A stretch of DNA of 64,000 nt from Rhizobium sp. SL86. GTDB lineage: Bacteria; Pseudomonadota; Alphaproteobacteria; Rhizobiales; Rhizobiaceae. The DNA is taken from NCBI RefSeq assembly GCF_026672545.1, contig NZ_JAPPRJ010000008.1, positions 186,001 to 250,000 on the forward strand, in the 5' to 3' direction. Under the pieces are notes generated by a model. The model was given only the letters and a program-made list of their open reading frames with translations. It had not been told where the DNA came from and did not search any database. Both the position numbers and the translations under genes were made by a program. Positions 38,904-48,168 of this stretch are shown here, piece after piece; position 1 is the stretch's first letter; the number at the start of each line of letters is the position of its first letter.

Positions 38904-39694
38904 CTGGTCCCGGCGAGCCGAGTCACCAGTTCGGCGGCCACCAGCGCCGCAATCACCGCCGGGCGTTTGTCGCGCACGGCTCTTCCGCCGATCGGCAGTA
39001 CAAGGGCCTCGCTTGATACGGTTCCTTCCGTTTCGCGCGCCAGCCAACTCTTGAAGGTGGCGCGCTTGGTGGCGGAACCAATCATGCCGACGTAAGCGAG
39101 GTCGTCGCGCGCCAAAGCCTCGCGGGCGATCAGGAAATCCAGCGCATGGTCATGCGTCAGGATGACGACGGCGCTGCCGGACGGGAGATCCTTGACCAGT
39201 GCTTCCGGCATTGCCACATGCCGTGCCGTGACCGTATCGGGCAGGCCATCGAGCGCATCGGCGCGTGTTTCCACCACCGTCACCCGGAAGGGCAGGGGCG
39301 CAAGCGCTGCCGCCAGTGCGCGGCCTACATGCCCCGCGCCGAACAGCATGACGGCGGGATAGGCGGCGGACTCTGCGGCAGCCCGTGACTCAAGGTCAGC
39401 CGCCACCGGTGGCGTCACCTTGCCAAACGACAGGAGGGTCCGCCCGCCGCAGCATTGGCCGATCTCCGGCCCAAGCGGCACATCCATCTGTGTTTGGCCG
39501 CTGCCGGACAGCAGGGCCCGGGCATTGTCGATCGCCAAAAATTCCAGCTGACCGCCGCCGATGGTGCCGAAGATCTCCGTGACTGACACCAGCATGAAGG
39601 TCCCTTCCTCCCGCGGCGTCGAACCCTTCGCCTGCGTGATGGTGACGAGGACGGCGTCAGGGTGTTGGGCGAGGAAGGCTGTGAGGGCGGTCAT
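38900..39694 (-). CDS. xdhC: xanthine dehydrogenase accessory protein XdhC
   Basis: A 264-residue XdhC/CoxI-type protein: TITQAKGSTPREEGTFMLVS, TIGGGQLEFLAI, and a Rossmann domain with VMLFGAGHVGRALAAAL. It inserts the sulfurated molybdenum cofactor into xanthine dehydrogenase. Last gene of the minus-strand xdh set, separated from the DUF559 gene by the 45-bp inverted repeat. Confidence 0.9.
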   Translation of the reverse strand: MTALTAFLAQHPDAVLVTITQAKGSTPREEGTFMLVSVTEIFGTIGGGQLEFLAIDNARALLSGSGQTQMDVPLGPEIGQCCGGRTLLSFGKVTPPVAADLESRAAAESAAYPAVMLFGAGHVGRALAAALAPLPFRVTVVETRADALDGLPDTVTARHVAMPEALVKDLPSGSAVVILTHDHALDFLIAREALARDDLAYVGMIGSATKRATFKSWLARETEGTVSSEALVLPIGGRAVRDKRPAVIAALVAAELVTRLAGTS

Positions 39695-39727
39695 GATGGC
39701 CGACCTCTGTTTTGCCGTGCCGCTTTA

Positions 39728-39906
39728 CCCCCCTCTGTCCTGCCGGACATCTCCCCCTCAAGGGGGGAGATCGACTCGTGGTGAGCTTCCCAAGCTTTCC
39801 CAGACTGTAGAGATTGCGGCATCCATGGAGATAGAGAGGTGTACAGAGGCTGCGTCTTGCTGATCTCCCCCCTTGAGGGGGAGATGTCCGGCAGGACAGA
39901 GGGGGG
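39728..39906. repeat. perfect 45-bp inverted repeat, 89-bp spacer
   Basis: Bases 39728-39772 and 39862-39906 are exact reverse complements and include GATCTCCCCCCTTGAGGGGG near the inner edge. They lie between xdhC and the DUF559 gene. A diverged third copy of the motif follows at ~39920-39950. It resembles the palindromic mobile repeats common in rhizobial intergenic regions. It can form a long hairpin that could act as a terminator or RNA-processing site within the xdh operon. Confidence 0.8.
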
Positions 39907-39976
39907 TGCGGCCCACACATGCAGACGGCAGGACTGAGGGGGGTGGGCCACAACTGTCAGCGCTAATGTCTGAGGG

Positions 39977-40363
39977 TTACTCAAAGCGGTCGATCCCGAT
40001 GACCCGTAGAATGTGCGCGCAGGCATCATCGAGGTCCTGCATGATGTCCGTACTGGTGAACCGAATGACTTGCCAGCCAAGCTTTGCAAGCGCCACATCT
40101 CTCTGCTGATCTCGAACAATCTGCCGGTCCAGCGAATGTGTTGCCCCGTCGATCTCGATGATCAGTTTGTGATCGGGACAAGCGAAATCGGCAATGAATC
40201 CACTGATCGGCATTTGTCGCCGAAAGCGCAAGCCCATCAGCCGATGGGCGCGTACCGCATTCCAGAATTTCAACTCCGGCTCCGTCACCGCGCGGCGCAT
40301 GCGCCGTGCGTTCTGACGATTGTGAGCTGGAACCTCGAAATGCGGCATCGCCATCCCCGTCAC
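39977..40363 (-). CDS. DUF559 endonuclease-fold protein
   Basis: A 128-residue protein of the DUF559 (Vsr/very-short-patch-like, PD-(D/E)XK-related) family: RRMRRAVTEPELKFWNAVRA, FRRQMPISGFIADFACPDHK, LIIEIDGATH, then DVALAKLGWQVIRFTSTDI. The nuclease signature D-x15-E-x-D is visible (FACPDHKLIIEIDG). GTG start overlaps the xdhB stop, so it is translated with the xdh operon. Role unknown. Confidence 0.8.
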   Translation of the reverse strand: MTGMAMPHFEVPAHNRQNARRMRRAVTEPELKFWNAVRAHRLMGLRFRRQMPISGFIADFACPDHKLIIEIDGATHSLDRQIVRDQQRDVALAKLGWQVIRFTSTDIMQDLDDACAHILRVIGIDRFE

Positions 40364-42696
40364 AGGGCCTTCAGGCGCTCCACCGCCATCAGCACGCGCT
40401 CCGGTGTGGCGGGGGCATCGAGACGCGGGCAGACGCTATAATCGGCGATCGAGGCGACCGCCATGGAAAGCGCCTCCAGCACCGAAATGCCCAGCATGAA
40501 GGGTGGCTCGCCGACGGCCTTGGAGCGGCCGATCGTCTGTTCGCGATTTTCCGACCATTCCGCCAGCTTGACGTTGAAGATCTTCGGTCGGTCGGAGGCG
40601 AGCGGGATCTTGTAGGTGGAAGGCGCATGCGTGCGCAGGCGCCCCTTGGCGTCCCACCACAATTCCTCGGTCGTCAGCCAGCCCATGCCCTGCACGAAGG
40701 CGCCTTCCACCTGGCCGATGTCGATCACCGGGTTCAGCGATTTGCCGACATCGTGGAGGATATCGGTGCGGTCGACCAGATATTCGCCCGTCAGCGTGTC
40801 GATCGAGACTTCCGAGCAGGCGGCGCCATAAGCGAAGTAGAAGAAGGGTCGGCCCTTGCCGGCCGCGCGGTCCCAATGGATCTTGGGCGTCTTGTAGAAA
40901 CCGGCGGCGGAGAGCTGCACGCGGTCGAAATAGGCGGCCTTCACCAGCGCGTCGAAGCTCACCGTCTCGGTGCCGATGCGCACGCGGTTGGGCAGGAATT
41001 CGACGTCGCCAGCTTTCGCCTGCCATTTGCGGCAGGCGAAATCGATCAGCCGGTCCTTGATCTGGCGTGCGGCATCGTAAGCCGCCATGCCGTTCAGGTC
41101 CGAACCGGAGGAGGCGGCGGTGGCGGACGTGTTTGGCACCTTGCCGGTGGTCGTCGCGGTGATCTTCACCCGTTCGATATCGACGTTGAAGGTATCGGCC
41201 ACCACCTGCGCCACCTTGGTGTAGAGCCCTTGGCCCATTTCGGTGCCGCCGTGGTTCAGGTGGATCGAGCCGTCCGAATAGACATGCACCAGCGCGCCGG
41301 CCTGGTTGAAGGCGGTCATGGTGAAGGAAATGCCGAACTTGACCGGCGTCAGCGCGATCCCCTTGCGGATGACTGGGCTGTTCTCGTTGAACTCCAGGAT
41401 TGCCTGGCGGCGGGCGCGGTAGTCGCTGGAGGTTTCCAGCTCCTCCACCAGCCGCATCAGGATATTGTCCTCCACCTCCTGGTGGTAGGGCGTCAGCGTG
41501 CGGCCGGAGCCGGGCTCGCCATAGAAATTCAGCTTGCGGATATCGAGCGGGTCCTTGCCCACCGCATAGGCGATCTCCTCGATGAAACGCTCGCCGCCGA
41601 CCATGCCCTGCGGGCCGCCGAAACCGCGAAACGCGGTGTTGGAGCAGGTATGGGTTTTCAGCGGCTTCGAGGTCAAATGCACATGCGGGTAGAAATAGCT
41701 CGAATCCGCGTGGAAGAGCGCGCGGTCGGTCACCGGGCCGGACAGGTCGGAGGAGAAACCGCAGCGCGCCGCAAACGTCGCGTCCACCGCGTGGATGCGG
41801 CCCTCGTCATCGAAGCCCAGTTCGTAATCGACGCGGAAATCATGCCGTTTGCCGGTCACCATCATGTCTTCGTCGCGGTCCGGGCGGAATTTGACGGCAC
41901 GGTTGAGCTTCTTGGCGGCCACCGCCGCCAGGCAGGCAAAATGCGCGCCTTGGGTTTCCTTGCCGCCGAAACCACCGCCCATGCGGCGTGTGTTGACGGT
42001 CACCGCATGGCTGGCGCAATTCAAAACATGCGCCACCATGTGCTGCACCTCCGTCGGGTGCTGGGTGGAGGACCAGACGGTCACATCCTCGTCTTCGCCC
42101 GGAATGGCAAAGGCGATCTGGCTTTCCAGATAGAAATGCTCCTGGCCGCCGACATAAAAGCGTCCCGTCAGGCGGCGAGGCGCTTTTGCCATCTCCGTTT
42201 CCGGTTCGCCGCGCTTCAGCGTCATCGGCGTCACCACCAACGGCGCATTGTTCTCCAGCGCGCTGTCGATATCCGTCCAGTGCGGCAGGTCGCGATACTC
42301 GATCTTGGCCAGACGGGCGGCCCGGCGGGCCTGGTCGCGGGTTTCGCCGATCACGACGAAGATCGGCTGGCCGTGGAACTCGACCTTGGTGGTGGCGAGC
42401 AGCGGCTCGTCATGGCTGCCATTGGAGGAGACGTCGTTGATGCCCGGAATGTCATCCGCCGTCAGGACCATGACCACGCCGGGGGCGGCTTTGACCGCCG
42501 AGAGATCGATCGACAGGAACTCGGCATGGGCGCGGTCGGCAAGGCCGAGGGCTGCATGCAGCGTGCCGGCGGGTTCGGGAATGTCGTCGATGTATTCGGC
42601 GCTGCCGGTGACATGCTTGTGCGCCGAATCATGGCGGAGCGAGGCATGCATCGGGCCGTTTATGGTGTCCTTGGTGTCGAAGGTGGTGGTATCCAT
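40360..42696 (-). CDS. xdhB: xanthine dehydrogenase, molybdopterin-binding subunit XdhB
   Basis: A 778-residue large subunit. Segments: GSAEYIDDIPEPAGTLHAAL, GFGGKETQGAHFACLAAVAA, RGFGGPQGMVGGERFIEEIA, LNHGGTEMGQGLYTKVAQVV, and GEPPFMLGISVLEALSMAV, which contains the glutamate region of the active site. It oxidises hypoxanthine and xanthine to urate with XdhA and XdhC. Confidence 0.93.
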   Translation of the reverse strand: MDTTTFDTKDTINGPMHASLRHDSAHKHVTGSAEYIDDIPEPAGTLHAALGLADRAHAEFLSIDLSAVKAAPGVVMVLTADDIPGINDVSSNGSHDEPLLATTKVEFHGQPIFVVIGETRDQARRAARLAKIEYRDLPHWTDIDSALENNAPLVVTPMTLKRGEPETEMAKAPRRLTGRFYVGGQEHFYLESQIAFAIPGEDEDVTVWSSTQHPTEVQHMVAHVLNCASHAVTVNTRRMGGGFGGKETQGAHFACLAAVAAKKLNRAVKFRPDRDEDMMVTGKRHDFRVDYELGFDDEGRIHAVDATFAARCGFSSDLSGPVTDRALFHADSSYFYPHVHLTSKPLKTHTCSNTAFRGFGGPQGMVGGERFIEEIAYAVGKDPLDIRKLNFYGEPGSGRTLTPYHQEVEDNILMRLVEELETSSDYRARRQAILEFNENSPVIRKGIALTPVKFGISFTMTAFNQAGALVHVYSDGSIHLNHGGTEMGQGLYTKVAQVVADTFNVDIERVKITATTTGKVPNTSATAASSGSDLNGMAAYDAARQIKDRLIDFACRKWQAKAGDVEFLPNRVRIGTETVSFDALVKAAYFDRVQLSAAGFYKTPKIHWDRAAGKGRPFFYFAYGAACSEVSIDTLTGEYLVDRTDILHDVGKSLNPVIDIGQVEGAFVQGMGWLTTEELWWDAKGRLRTHAPSTYKIPLASDRPKIFNVKLAEWSENREQTIGRSKAVGEPPFMLGISVLEALSMAVASIADYSVCPRLDAPATPERVLMAVERLKAL

Positions 42697-42743
42697 CAGC
42701 GGGCTCCTTCGATTGATGTTTGTCGGGAGGCGGCATTGATTAT

Positions 42744-42879
42744 GCCCCTCACCCTAACCCTCTCCCCGCATGCGGGGAGAGGGGACGCGCCCGACGCAAG
42801 GCTGCGATGGGCGGAGGCGGTGCGGCAATTCTCTTCTCCCCGCTGGCGGGGAGAAGGTGCCGGCAGGCGGATGAGGGGC
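42744..42879. repeat. rhizobial palindromic repeat between xdhA and xdhB
   Basis: Contains a perfect 26-bp palindrome at 42758-42783 (around CCCCGCATGCGGGG) and a second hairpin at 42833-42856 (around CTCCCCGC..GCGGGGAG), enclosed by 8-bp outer arms GCCCCTCA and TGAGGGGC. This is a well-known type of extragenic repeat in rhizobia. It sits in the gap between xdhA and xdhB. Confidence 0.75.
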
Positions 42880-42903
42880 AAAGCCACGGCGAACTGCATC
42901 ATC

Positions 42904-44376
42904 TCACGCCTCCTCGGGCTCGAAGCGCGCCAGTTCCTGTGGCTGGCCGGCGGTTTCCAGGAAAAAGCGGGTGAGCAGGTTTTTTGCCGCCAGCGAGCGG
43001 TATTCGGCCGTCGCCCGCCAGTCGGAGAGCGGCTGGTAATCCTCATCGAAGGCGTCGCGCACGGAGGCAACCGTGTTCCAGCTCCAGGGACGGCCGATAA
43101 GCGCCGCTTCCACGGCCTTGGCCCGTTTCGGCGTTGCCGCCATGCCGCCGAAGGCGATGCGACAGGTTTCGACGCAGCCTTCCGCATCGAGCGCCAGATA
43201 AAAGGCGCCGAGCAGGGCGGAAATGTCCTCGTCGCGACGTTTGGAAATCTTGTAGACGGCGAAGTAGGCGTCCTCCGGCGCATGCGGCACGGTGATCTTC
43301 TCGACAAACTCGCCGGGATTGCGGTCCTGCTTGCCGTAGGCGATGAAGTAGTCCTCGAGCCGCATCGTGCGGCTGCCGGTGGCGGAGCGCAGGGTCAGGT
43401 CGGCACCCAAGGCGATCAGCGCCGGCGGCGTGTCGCCGATCGGCGAGCCGTTGGCGATATTGCCACCGATCGTGCCCATGTTGCGCACCTGCTGGCCGCC
43501 GATGCGGTCGATCAGCCGGCCGAGCGCCGGGTGGCGGCCTTCCAGAATGCCGAGCGCCTGCGCATAAGTGACGCCGGCGCCGATCACGATGCCGCTCTCG
43601 TCTTCGGTGATCGTCTGGAGGTCGGTCAGGTGGTTGATGAAAACGACCGGGTTCAGCGGCCGCATCTGTTTCGTCACCCAGAGACCGACATCGGTGGCGC
43701 CCGCAACGATGGTGGCGGCGGGTTCTGCGGCCAGCACCTCGGCCAGCGCATCGAGCGTTCCGGGAATGATCGCCCGATCCTTGCCCTTGGTTACGGTAAT
43801 GGTGTCGGAGGAGGCGCGGATGGTCCAGAGTTTCGCCATGATCTCGGCCCGGTCGCGCTCGATCGGGTCGAAGAGGGCGCTGGGGCGTTCGGTCGCCACC
43901 TGTTCGGCTGCCTTGATGATCGGCTCGTAGCCGGTGCAGCGACAGAGATTGCCCTGCAGCGCGATCTCGATTTCCGCCCGGCTCGGAGTGTCGTTCGTCA
44001 TCCACAGGCCGTAGAGCGACATCACGAAACCCGGCGTGCAGAAACCGCATTGCGAGCCGTGACAGTCGACCATCGCCTGCTGCACTGGGTGCAGCTTGCC
44101 GTCCTTGGCGGCCAGGTGTTCCACCGTTACCACATGCGTGCCGTGCAGGGAGCCGACGAAGCGGATGCAGGCATTGACCGCCTCGTAGCGCAGCGCGCCG
44201 CCGATCAGCCGGCCGACGAGCACCGTGCAGGCGCCGCAATCACCCTCCGCGCAGCCTTCCTTGCTGCCGGTCAGCCGCCGCCTCAGCCTCAGATAATCCA
44301 GAAGCGTTTCGGTGGGCGAAAAATCCCCGACGGAAACCTCTTCGCCATTGAGGATGAAGCGGATGGCTGACGTCAT
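42904..44376 (-). CDS. xdhA: xanthine dehydrogenase, Fe-S/FAD subunit XdhA
   Basis: A 490-residue small subunit. N-terminal 2Fe-2S ligands are GCAEGDCGACTV; the second cluster uses GSQCGFCTPG and LQGNLCRCTGYEP. The FAD domain carries IVAGATDVGLWVTK and GGNIANGSPIGDTPPALIAL. First xdh gene; upstream is bdhA on the same strand 20 bases away. Confidence 0.93.
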   Translation of the reverse strand: MTSAIRFILNGEEVSVGDFSPTETLLDYLRLRRRLTGSKEGCAEGDCGACTVLVGRLIGGALRYEAVNACIRFVGSLHGTHVVTVEHLAAKDGKLHPVQQAMVDCHGSQCGFCTPGFVMSLYGLWMTNDTPSRAEIEIALQGNLCRCTGYEPIIKAAEQVATERPSALFDPIERDRAEIMAKLWTIRASSDTITVTKGKDRAIIPGTLDALAEVLAAEPAATIVAGATDVGLWVTKQMRPLNPVVFINHLTDLQTITEDESGIVIGAGVTYAQALGILEGRHPALGRLIDRIGGQQVRNMGTIGGNIANGSPIGDTPPALIALGADLTLRSATGSRTMRLEDYFIAYGKQDRNPGEFVEKITVPHAPEDAYFAVYKISKRRDEDISALLGAFYLALDAEGCVETCRIAFGGMAATPKRAKAVEAALIGRPWSWNTVASVRDAFDEDYQPLSDWRATAEYRSLAAKNLLTRFFLETAGQPQELARFEPEEA

Positions 44377-44396
44377 GCGTGTTCCCTTGCCAAGGT

Positions 44397-45173
44397 TTAT
44401 TGGGCGGTCCAGCCGCCGTCGATGGAGATGTGGGTGCCGGTAATCTGTCGTGCCGCGTCGCTGGCGAGGAAAAGCGCGGTTGAGGCCACTTCCTCGATGG
44501 AGACGAATTCCTTCGTCGCCTGCAGGCGGAGCATGACGTCCGTCTTGACCGCCTCTTCCGAGATACCACGTTCGCGCGCCGTGTCGGGGATCTGTTTCTC
44601 CACGAGGGGCGTCAGCACGTAGCCGGGGCAGATGGCGTTCACTGTAATGCCGAATTCGGCCAATTCCAGTGCGGCGGTTTTGGTCAGGCCCAAAACGCCG
44701 TGCTTAGCAGCGACATAAGCCGATTTGAACGGGGATGCAACAAGTCCGTGCGCGGAGGCGACGTTGATGATGCGGCCTTTGCCGGCCTTCTTCATCAGCG
44801 GAATGGTGTTGCGCATGGTGTGGAAGGCCGACGAGAGCAGGATCGCGATCAGCTGATCCCATTTTTCGATCGGGAAATCCTCGATCTTCGCCACATGCTG
44901 GATGCCGGCATTGTTGACGAGCACATCGACGGTGCCGAAGCGTTGTTCGGCAAGGCTGATCAGGTCGGCGATCTCGGCGGGTTTCGTCATGTCGGCGCCG
45001 TGATAGAGCACCGTACCTTCGCCCAGGCGGTCGAGCTCGGCGCGGGCGGCCTCGATCTCGTCGGCCTTGCCGAAGCCGTTGATTACCACATTGGCGCCAT
45101 CGGCGGCAAAGGCGCGGGCAATGCCGAGCCCTATGCCGCTGGTGGAGCCGGTGACGACGACGGTTCTTGCCAT
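44397..45173 (-). CDS. bdhA: 3-hydroxybutyrate dehydrogenase
   Basis: A 258-residue SDR: TGSTSGIGLGIARAF (cofactor), NNAGIQHVAKIEDFP, and SAHGLVASPFKSAYVAAKHG with catalytic Ser-Tyr-Lys. The C-terminal MLRLQATKEFVSIEEVA, then GTHISIDGGWTAQ match D-beta-hydroxybutyrate dehydrogenases of PHB catabolism. A short gap before xdhA suggests co-transcription. Confidence 0.9.
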   Translation of the reverse strand: MARTVVVTGSTSGIGLGIARAFAADGANVVINGFGKADEIEAARAELDRLGEGTVLYHGADMTKPAEIADLISLAEQRFGTVDVLVNNAGIQHVAKIEDFPIEKWDQLIAILLSSAFHTMRNTIPLMKKAGKGRIINVASAHGLVASPFKSAYVAAKHGVLGLTKTAALELAEFGITVNAICPGYVLTPLVEKQIPDTARERGISEEAVKTDVMLRLQATKEFVSIEEVASTALFLASDAARQITGTHISIDGGWTAQ

Positions 45174-45312
45174 ATTCTTCCTCCCCTTCGTGTGGCTGCA
45201 TGCTGCAGCGCGTCAGGGAAGGTTATGCGCAAAAGGGCAGGGCTGGCAATGGTTTGTCACAGCCCTGCCTCTGGCTTGGTCCGGGGGCTAGTCCCGTCCT
45301 GCCGCGAGCAGT

Positions 45313-45810
45313 TCAGCGGCAGTTGCGCACCGCCTGCAGTGCCGCCGTGACCCCCTTCAGGGAATAGGTATAGCTGGTATTGGTGCCACGTGCGGAGGTC
45401 GCCTTCAGCGTCATGTCCGAACCGCCGCGCATGGCCGCCACCAGTGCCGGTTCGCGGGCCGGGTCGCGCACCCAGGCGGTCTTGTCCTTCGGCACCAGCG
45501 TGAAGGTCTCATTGCCGATGGTCAGCGTGATGCGGCTGTCGGTCTTCAGGTCATAGGCCATGATGGCCTGCGGCATATAGGAGGAGGCGCCGGCCTGGGG
45601 TGCGACAAGGAAGAAATTGTCGCCGTGGTTGACGCTCGTCGGCAGAGCTGTGGTCGGCACCGAGAGAGCATAACAGCTCTTGTTGTTGCCGCTGCCATAG
45701 GAATAGACGCCCCATGCTCCGAACTGTTTGACGCGGGTGGGCTGTGCACTGGCGCTGAGTGCAGTCAACAGTACGGCGGAAACGGCTAGGGCGCATGCCT
45801 TGGCGGACAT
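45313..45810 (-). CDS. invasion-associated locus B (IalB) family protein
   Basis: A 165-residue exported protein with a signal peptide (MSAKACALAVSAVLLTALSA SAQ). IalB-like segments: QFGAWGVYSYGSGNNKSCYA, YDLKTDSRITLTIGNETFTL, and ALQAVRNCR. AGGAG lies upstream of the ATG at 45810. Role in envelope or host interaction is unclear. Confidence 0.8.
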   Translation of the reverse strand: MSAKACALAVSAVLLTALSASAQPTRVKQFGAWGVYSYGSGNNKSCYALSVPTTALPTSVNHGDNFFLVAPQAGASSYMPQAIMAYDLKTDSRITLTIGNETFTLVPKDKTAWVRDPAREPALVAAMRGGSDMTLKATSARGTNTSYTYSLKGVTAALQAVRNCR

Positions 45811-45997
45811 CGAACTCTCCTGATCATGGCAGATGGATACATCCCGCACGCGAAACGAGAGCGGGTGTGACAGCGCGTGATTGTTCGGGAGGAGAGTTAC
45901 CGAATGGTTAACGGTGGGATCAACCCTTTCCGAGACAAGCTCACAAAGGGTTGATTGCCCGTGTGCGGCGGCGCAAAACCGCCGCTCGGGCGTCACT

Positions 45998-46702
45998 TCA
46001 GGGGCGGGCGGGAATGTCCACGCCGCGCTGTACGGCAGGCCGCGCCATCATCCGGTCGAACCAGGCCGACAGGTTTTTGCGCGTGTCGTATTCCACCATC
46101 TCGCCCGCTTCGTAGAAGCCGATCAACGAGCGGATCCAGCCGACAATGGCGAAATCGGCGATGGTGACGTCACTGCCCATGATGAAGTCGCGGCCATCCA
46201 GCCGCTGGTCGAGAACGCCGAGCAGACGCTTCGTTTCGGTGAGGTAACGGTCGCGCGGACGTTTGTCCTCGATGTCCTTGCCGGCAAACTTGTGGAAAAA
46301 GCCGAACTGGCCGAACATCGGGCCGATGCCGCCCATCTGGAACATCACCCACTGGATGGTTTCATAGCGGGCGCTCGCCTCAGTCGGCAGAAACTGACCG
46401 GTCTTTTCGGCGAGATAGATCAGGATCGCGCCGGATTCGAACAGCGCCAGCGGTGCGCCGTCCGGACCGTTCGGATCGAGGATGGCCGGGATCTTTCCGT
46501 TCGGATTCAGCGACAGGAATTCCTCGCCCCAGGTCTCGTTCTGGCCGATATTGATGAAATGCGGCTCGTAGGCGAGCCCGGTTTCCTCCAGCATGATCGA
46601 GACCTTCACGCCGTTCGGCGTTGGCGTCGAATAAAGCTGCAGGATATCCGGATTGGCGGCCGGCCAGCGGCGGGTGATGGGGAAGGCGGAAAGATCGGCC
46701 AT
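45998..46702 (-). CDS. glutathione S-transferase, Nu-class/YfcG-like
   Basis: A 234-residue GST: thioredoxin-like N-terminal domain (YSTPTPNGVKVSIMLEETGL, LNPNGKIPAILDPNG, LFESGAILIYLAEK) and helical C-terminal domain (MGGIGPMFGQFGFFHKFAGK, VTIADFAIVGWI). Asn-type active site (TPNG) fits the Nu class with disulfide-reductase activity. ATG at 46702 follows GAGG. Confidence 0.88.
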   Translation of the reverse strand: MADLSAFPITRRWPAANPDILQLYSTPTPNGVKVSIMLEETGLAYEPHFINIGQNETWGEEFLSLNPNGKIPAILDPNGPDGAPLALFESGAILIYLAEKTGQFLPTEASARYETIQWVMFQMGGIGPMFGQFGFFHKFAGKDIEDKRPRDRYLTETKRLLGVLDQRLDGRDFIMGSDVTIADFAIVGWIRSLIGFYEAGEMVEYDTRKNLSAWFDRMMARPAVQRGVDIPARP

Positions 46703-47082
46703 GATGTCCTCACGTGGCAAAGGAAGGCCGGACTATAACGCGCAAAGGACATTGCGCCAGAGGTGGGGGAGGGGAGGTTTCGCCGAAACCGGATTTACCA
46801 GCGTCTCGGACGGGGCGGTCGAAAAACCGCGAATGGTTTGAAGAGGATGCTGCCGGTCTTTGACAAAACGATTCCGTTTCTTCCTGAATCTCTTGAGGTT
46901 TTCCCGTCGGATGACGATCCTTGTGAAGCGTCGCATGAGCGGAAACGGGCAAGACATTGGGGGGGGATTCATATTAGCAACGCACCCTCATCGAGTTTTT
47001 CGAAGGAGCTCTTCGAAACTTTCCGGTTTCAACACGGGACGCCGGTCCCTATCTAGCGAGCAAGAACAGAGGGATGACCGTT
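46703..47082. other. intergenic region, GST to LLM oxidoreductase
   Basis: About 380 bases between divergent genes. It must hold both promoters. Several short open frames cross it but none has a credible start or family pattern. No RNA, tRNA or repeat was recognised. Confidence 0.4.
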
Positions 47083-48147
47083 ATGGAACTCGGCCTTTAC
47101 ACGTTTGCGGATGTCGATCCGAACATTGCCAGCGGCAGCCGCGGCCAGGATGCGGCCACGCGGCTGCAACATCTCATCGAGGAGATCGAGCTTGCCGATC
47201 AGGTGGGGCTCGACGTCTTTGGCCTCGGCGAACATCATCGTCCGGATTATGCCGTCTCCTCGCCGTCGACCGTGCTTGCGGCCGCGGCAGTGAAAACGAA
47301 GAATATCCGGCTGACCAGCGCCGTCTCGGTCCTCAGTTCGGATGATCCGATCCGTGTCTTCCAGCAGTTTTCGACCGTTGATCTTCTTTCCGGTGGCCGG
47401 GCGGAAATCATGGCGGGGCGTGGCTCCTTCATCGAATCCTATCCGCTGTTCGGTTACGACCTCAACGATTACGACCGGCTGTTTTCGGAAAAGCTCGATC
47501 TGCTTCTGACGCTTCGCGATAACGAGATCGTCGAATGGGCAGGTGAACTCAGGGCGCCGATCCAGCGGCGCGGCGTTTATCCGCGTCCGCTGCAGGACAA
47601 GCTTCCGGTGTGGATCGCGGTCGGCGGCACGCCGCAATCGGTGGCGCGTGCCGGTGCGCTCGGCCTGCCGCTGGCGGTGGCGATCATTGGCGGCGACTAT
47701 GCCCGGTTTGCGCCCTTCTTCGAACTGTACCGCGAAGCGGCCCGCCGCTCCGGTCACGATCCGAAGACATTGAAGACGAGCATCAACGTGCATGGTTTCG
47801 TTGCCGATACGACCGAGCAGGCGGCAGACCAGTTTTATGGCCCGCAGGCCGCCGTGATGGATAGGCTCGGCCGTGAGCGCGGCTGGCCGCCGACGAACCG
47901 CGCCCAGTTCGACCGCGCCCGCTCGGCGCCCGGCAATCTCTTTGTCGGCGATCCGGAAACGGTGGCGGAAAAGATCGTCGCCGCCCACACGGTGTTCGGC
48001 AATGACCGGCTGCTGATCCAGATGGCGATCGGCCTGATGCCGCACGATCAGATCATGCGCGGCATCGAGCTTTTCGGCACGAAGGTGGCGCCGCTTGTCA
48101 GAAAAGCGTTGACGCCTGCCCAAGATGGGGCGAAACCCGCCGCCTAA
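47083..48147 (+). CDS. LLM-class flavin-dependent oxidoreductase (2I7G/Atu2307-type)
   Basis: A 354-residue luciferase-like flavin oxidoreductase: [60 protein letters not shown]. It matches the family typified by Agrobacterium Atu2307. The ATG at 47083 follows GAGGG by nine bases; 47074 is an alternative start. Substrate unknown. Confidence 0.87.
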   Translation: MELGLYTFADVDPNIASGSRGQDAATRLQHLIEEIELADQVGLDVFGLGEHHRPDYAVSSPSTVLAAAAVKTKNIRLTSAVSVLSSDDPIRVFQQFSTVDLLSGGRAEIMAGRGSFIESYPLFGYDLNDYDRLFSEKLDLLLTLRDNEIVEWAGELRAPIQRRGVYPRPLQDKLPVWIAVGGTPQSVARAGALGLPLAVAIIGGDYARFAPFFELYREAARRSGHDPKTLKTSINVHGFVADTTEQAADQFYGPQAAVMDRLGRERGWPPTNRAQFDRARSAPGNLFVGDPETVAEKIVAAHTVFGNDRLLIQMAIGLMPHDQIMRGIELFGTKVAPLVRKALTPAQDGAKPAA

Positions 48148-48168
48148 AACGGTAGCCGGATTTCGCCC

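Noticed and set aside
40306-44370. Very long plus-strand open frame (about 1354 codons) antisense to xdhB and xdhA
   Set aside because: It lies opposite two clear xdh genes; its length is explained by high GC and codon bias in the real genes. Its protein is His/Arg/Gly-rich with no family pattern.
45900-46000. CRISPR-like or other regular repeat arrays anywhere in the window
   Set aside because: No series of regularly spaced identical repeats with unique spacers was seen; only palindromic rhizobial repeats and the prophage end array.
46703-47082. Small genes in the GST to LLM interval
   Set aside because: Frames there lack good starts and family patterns; best read as promoter DNA.
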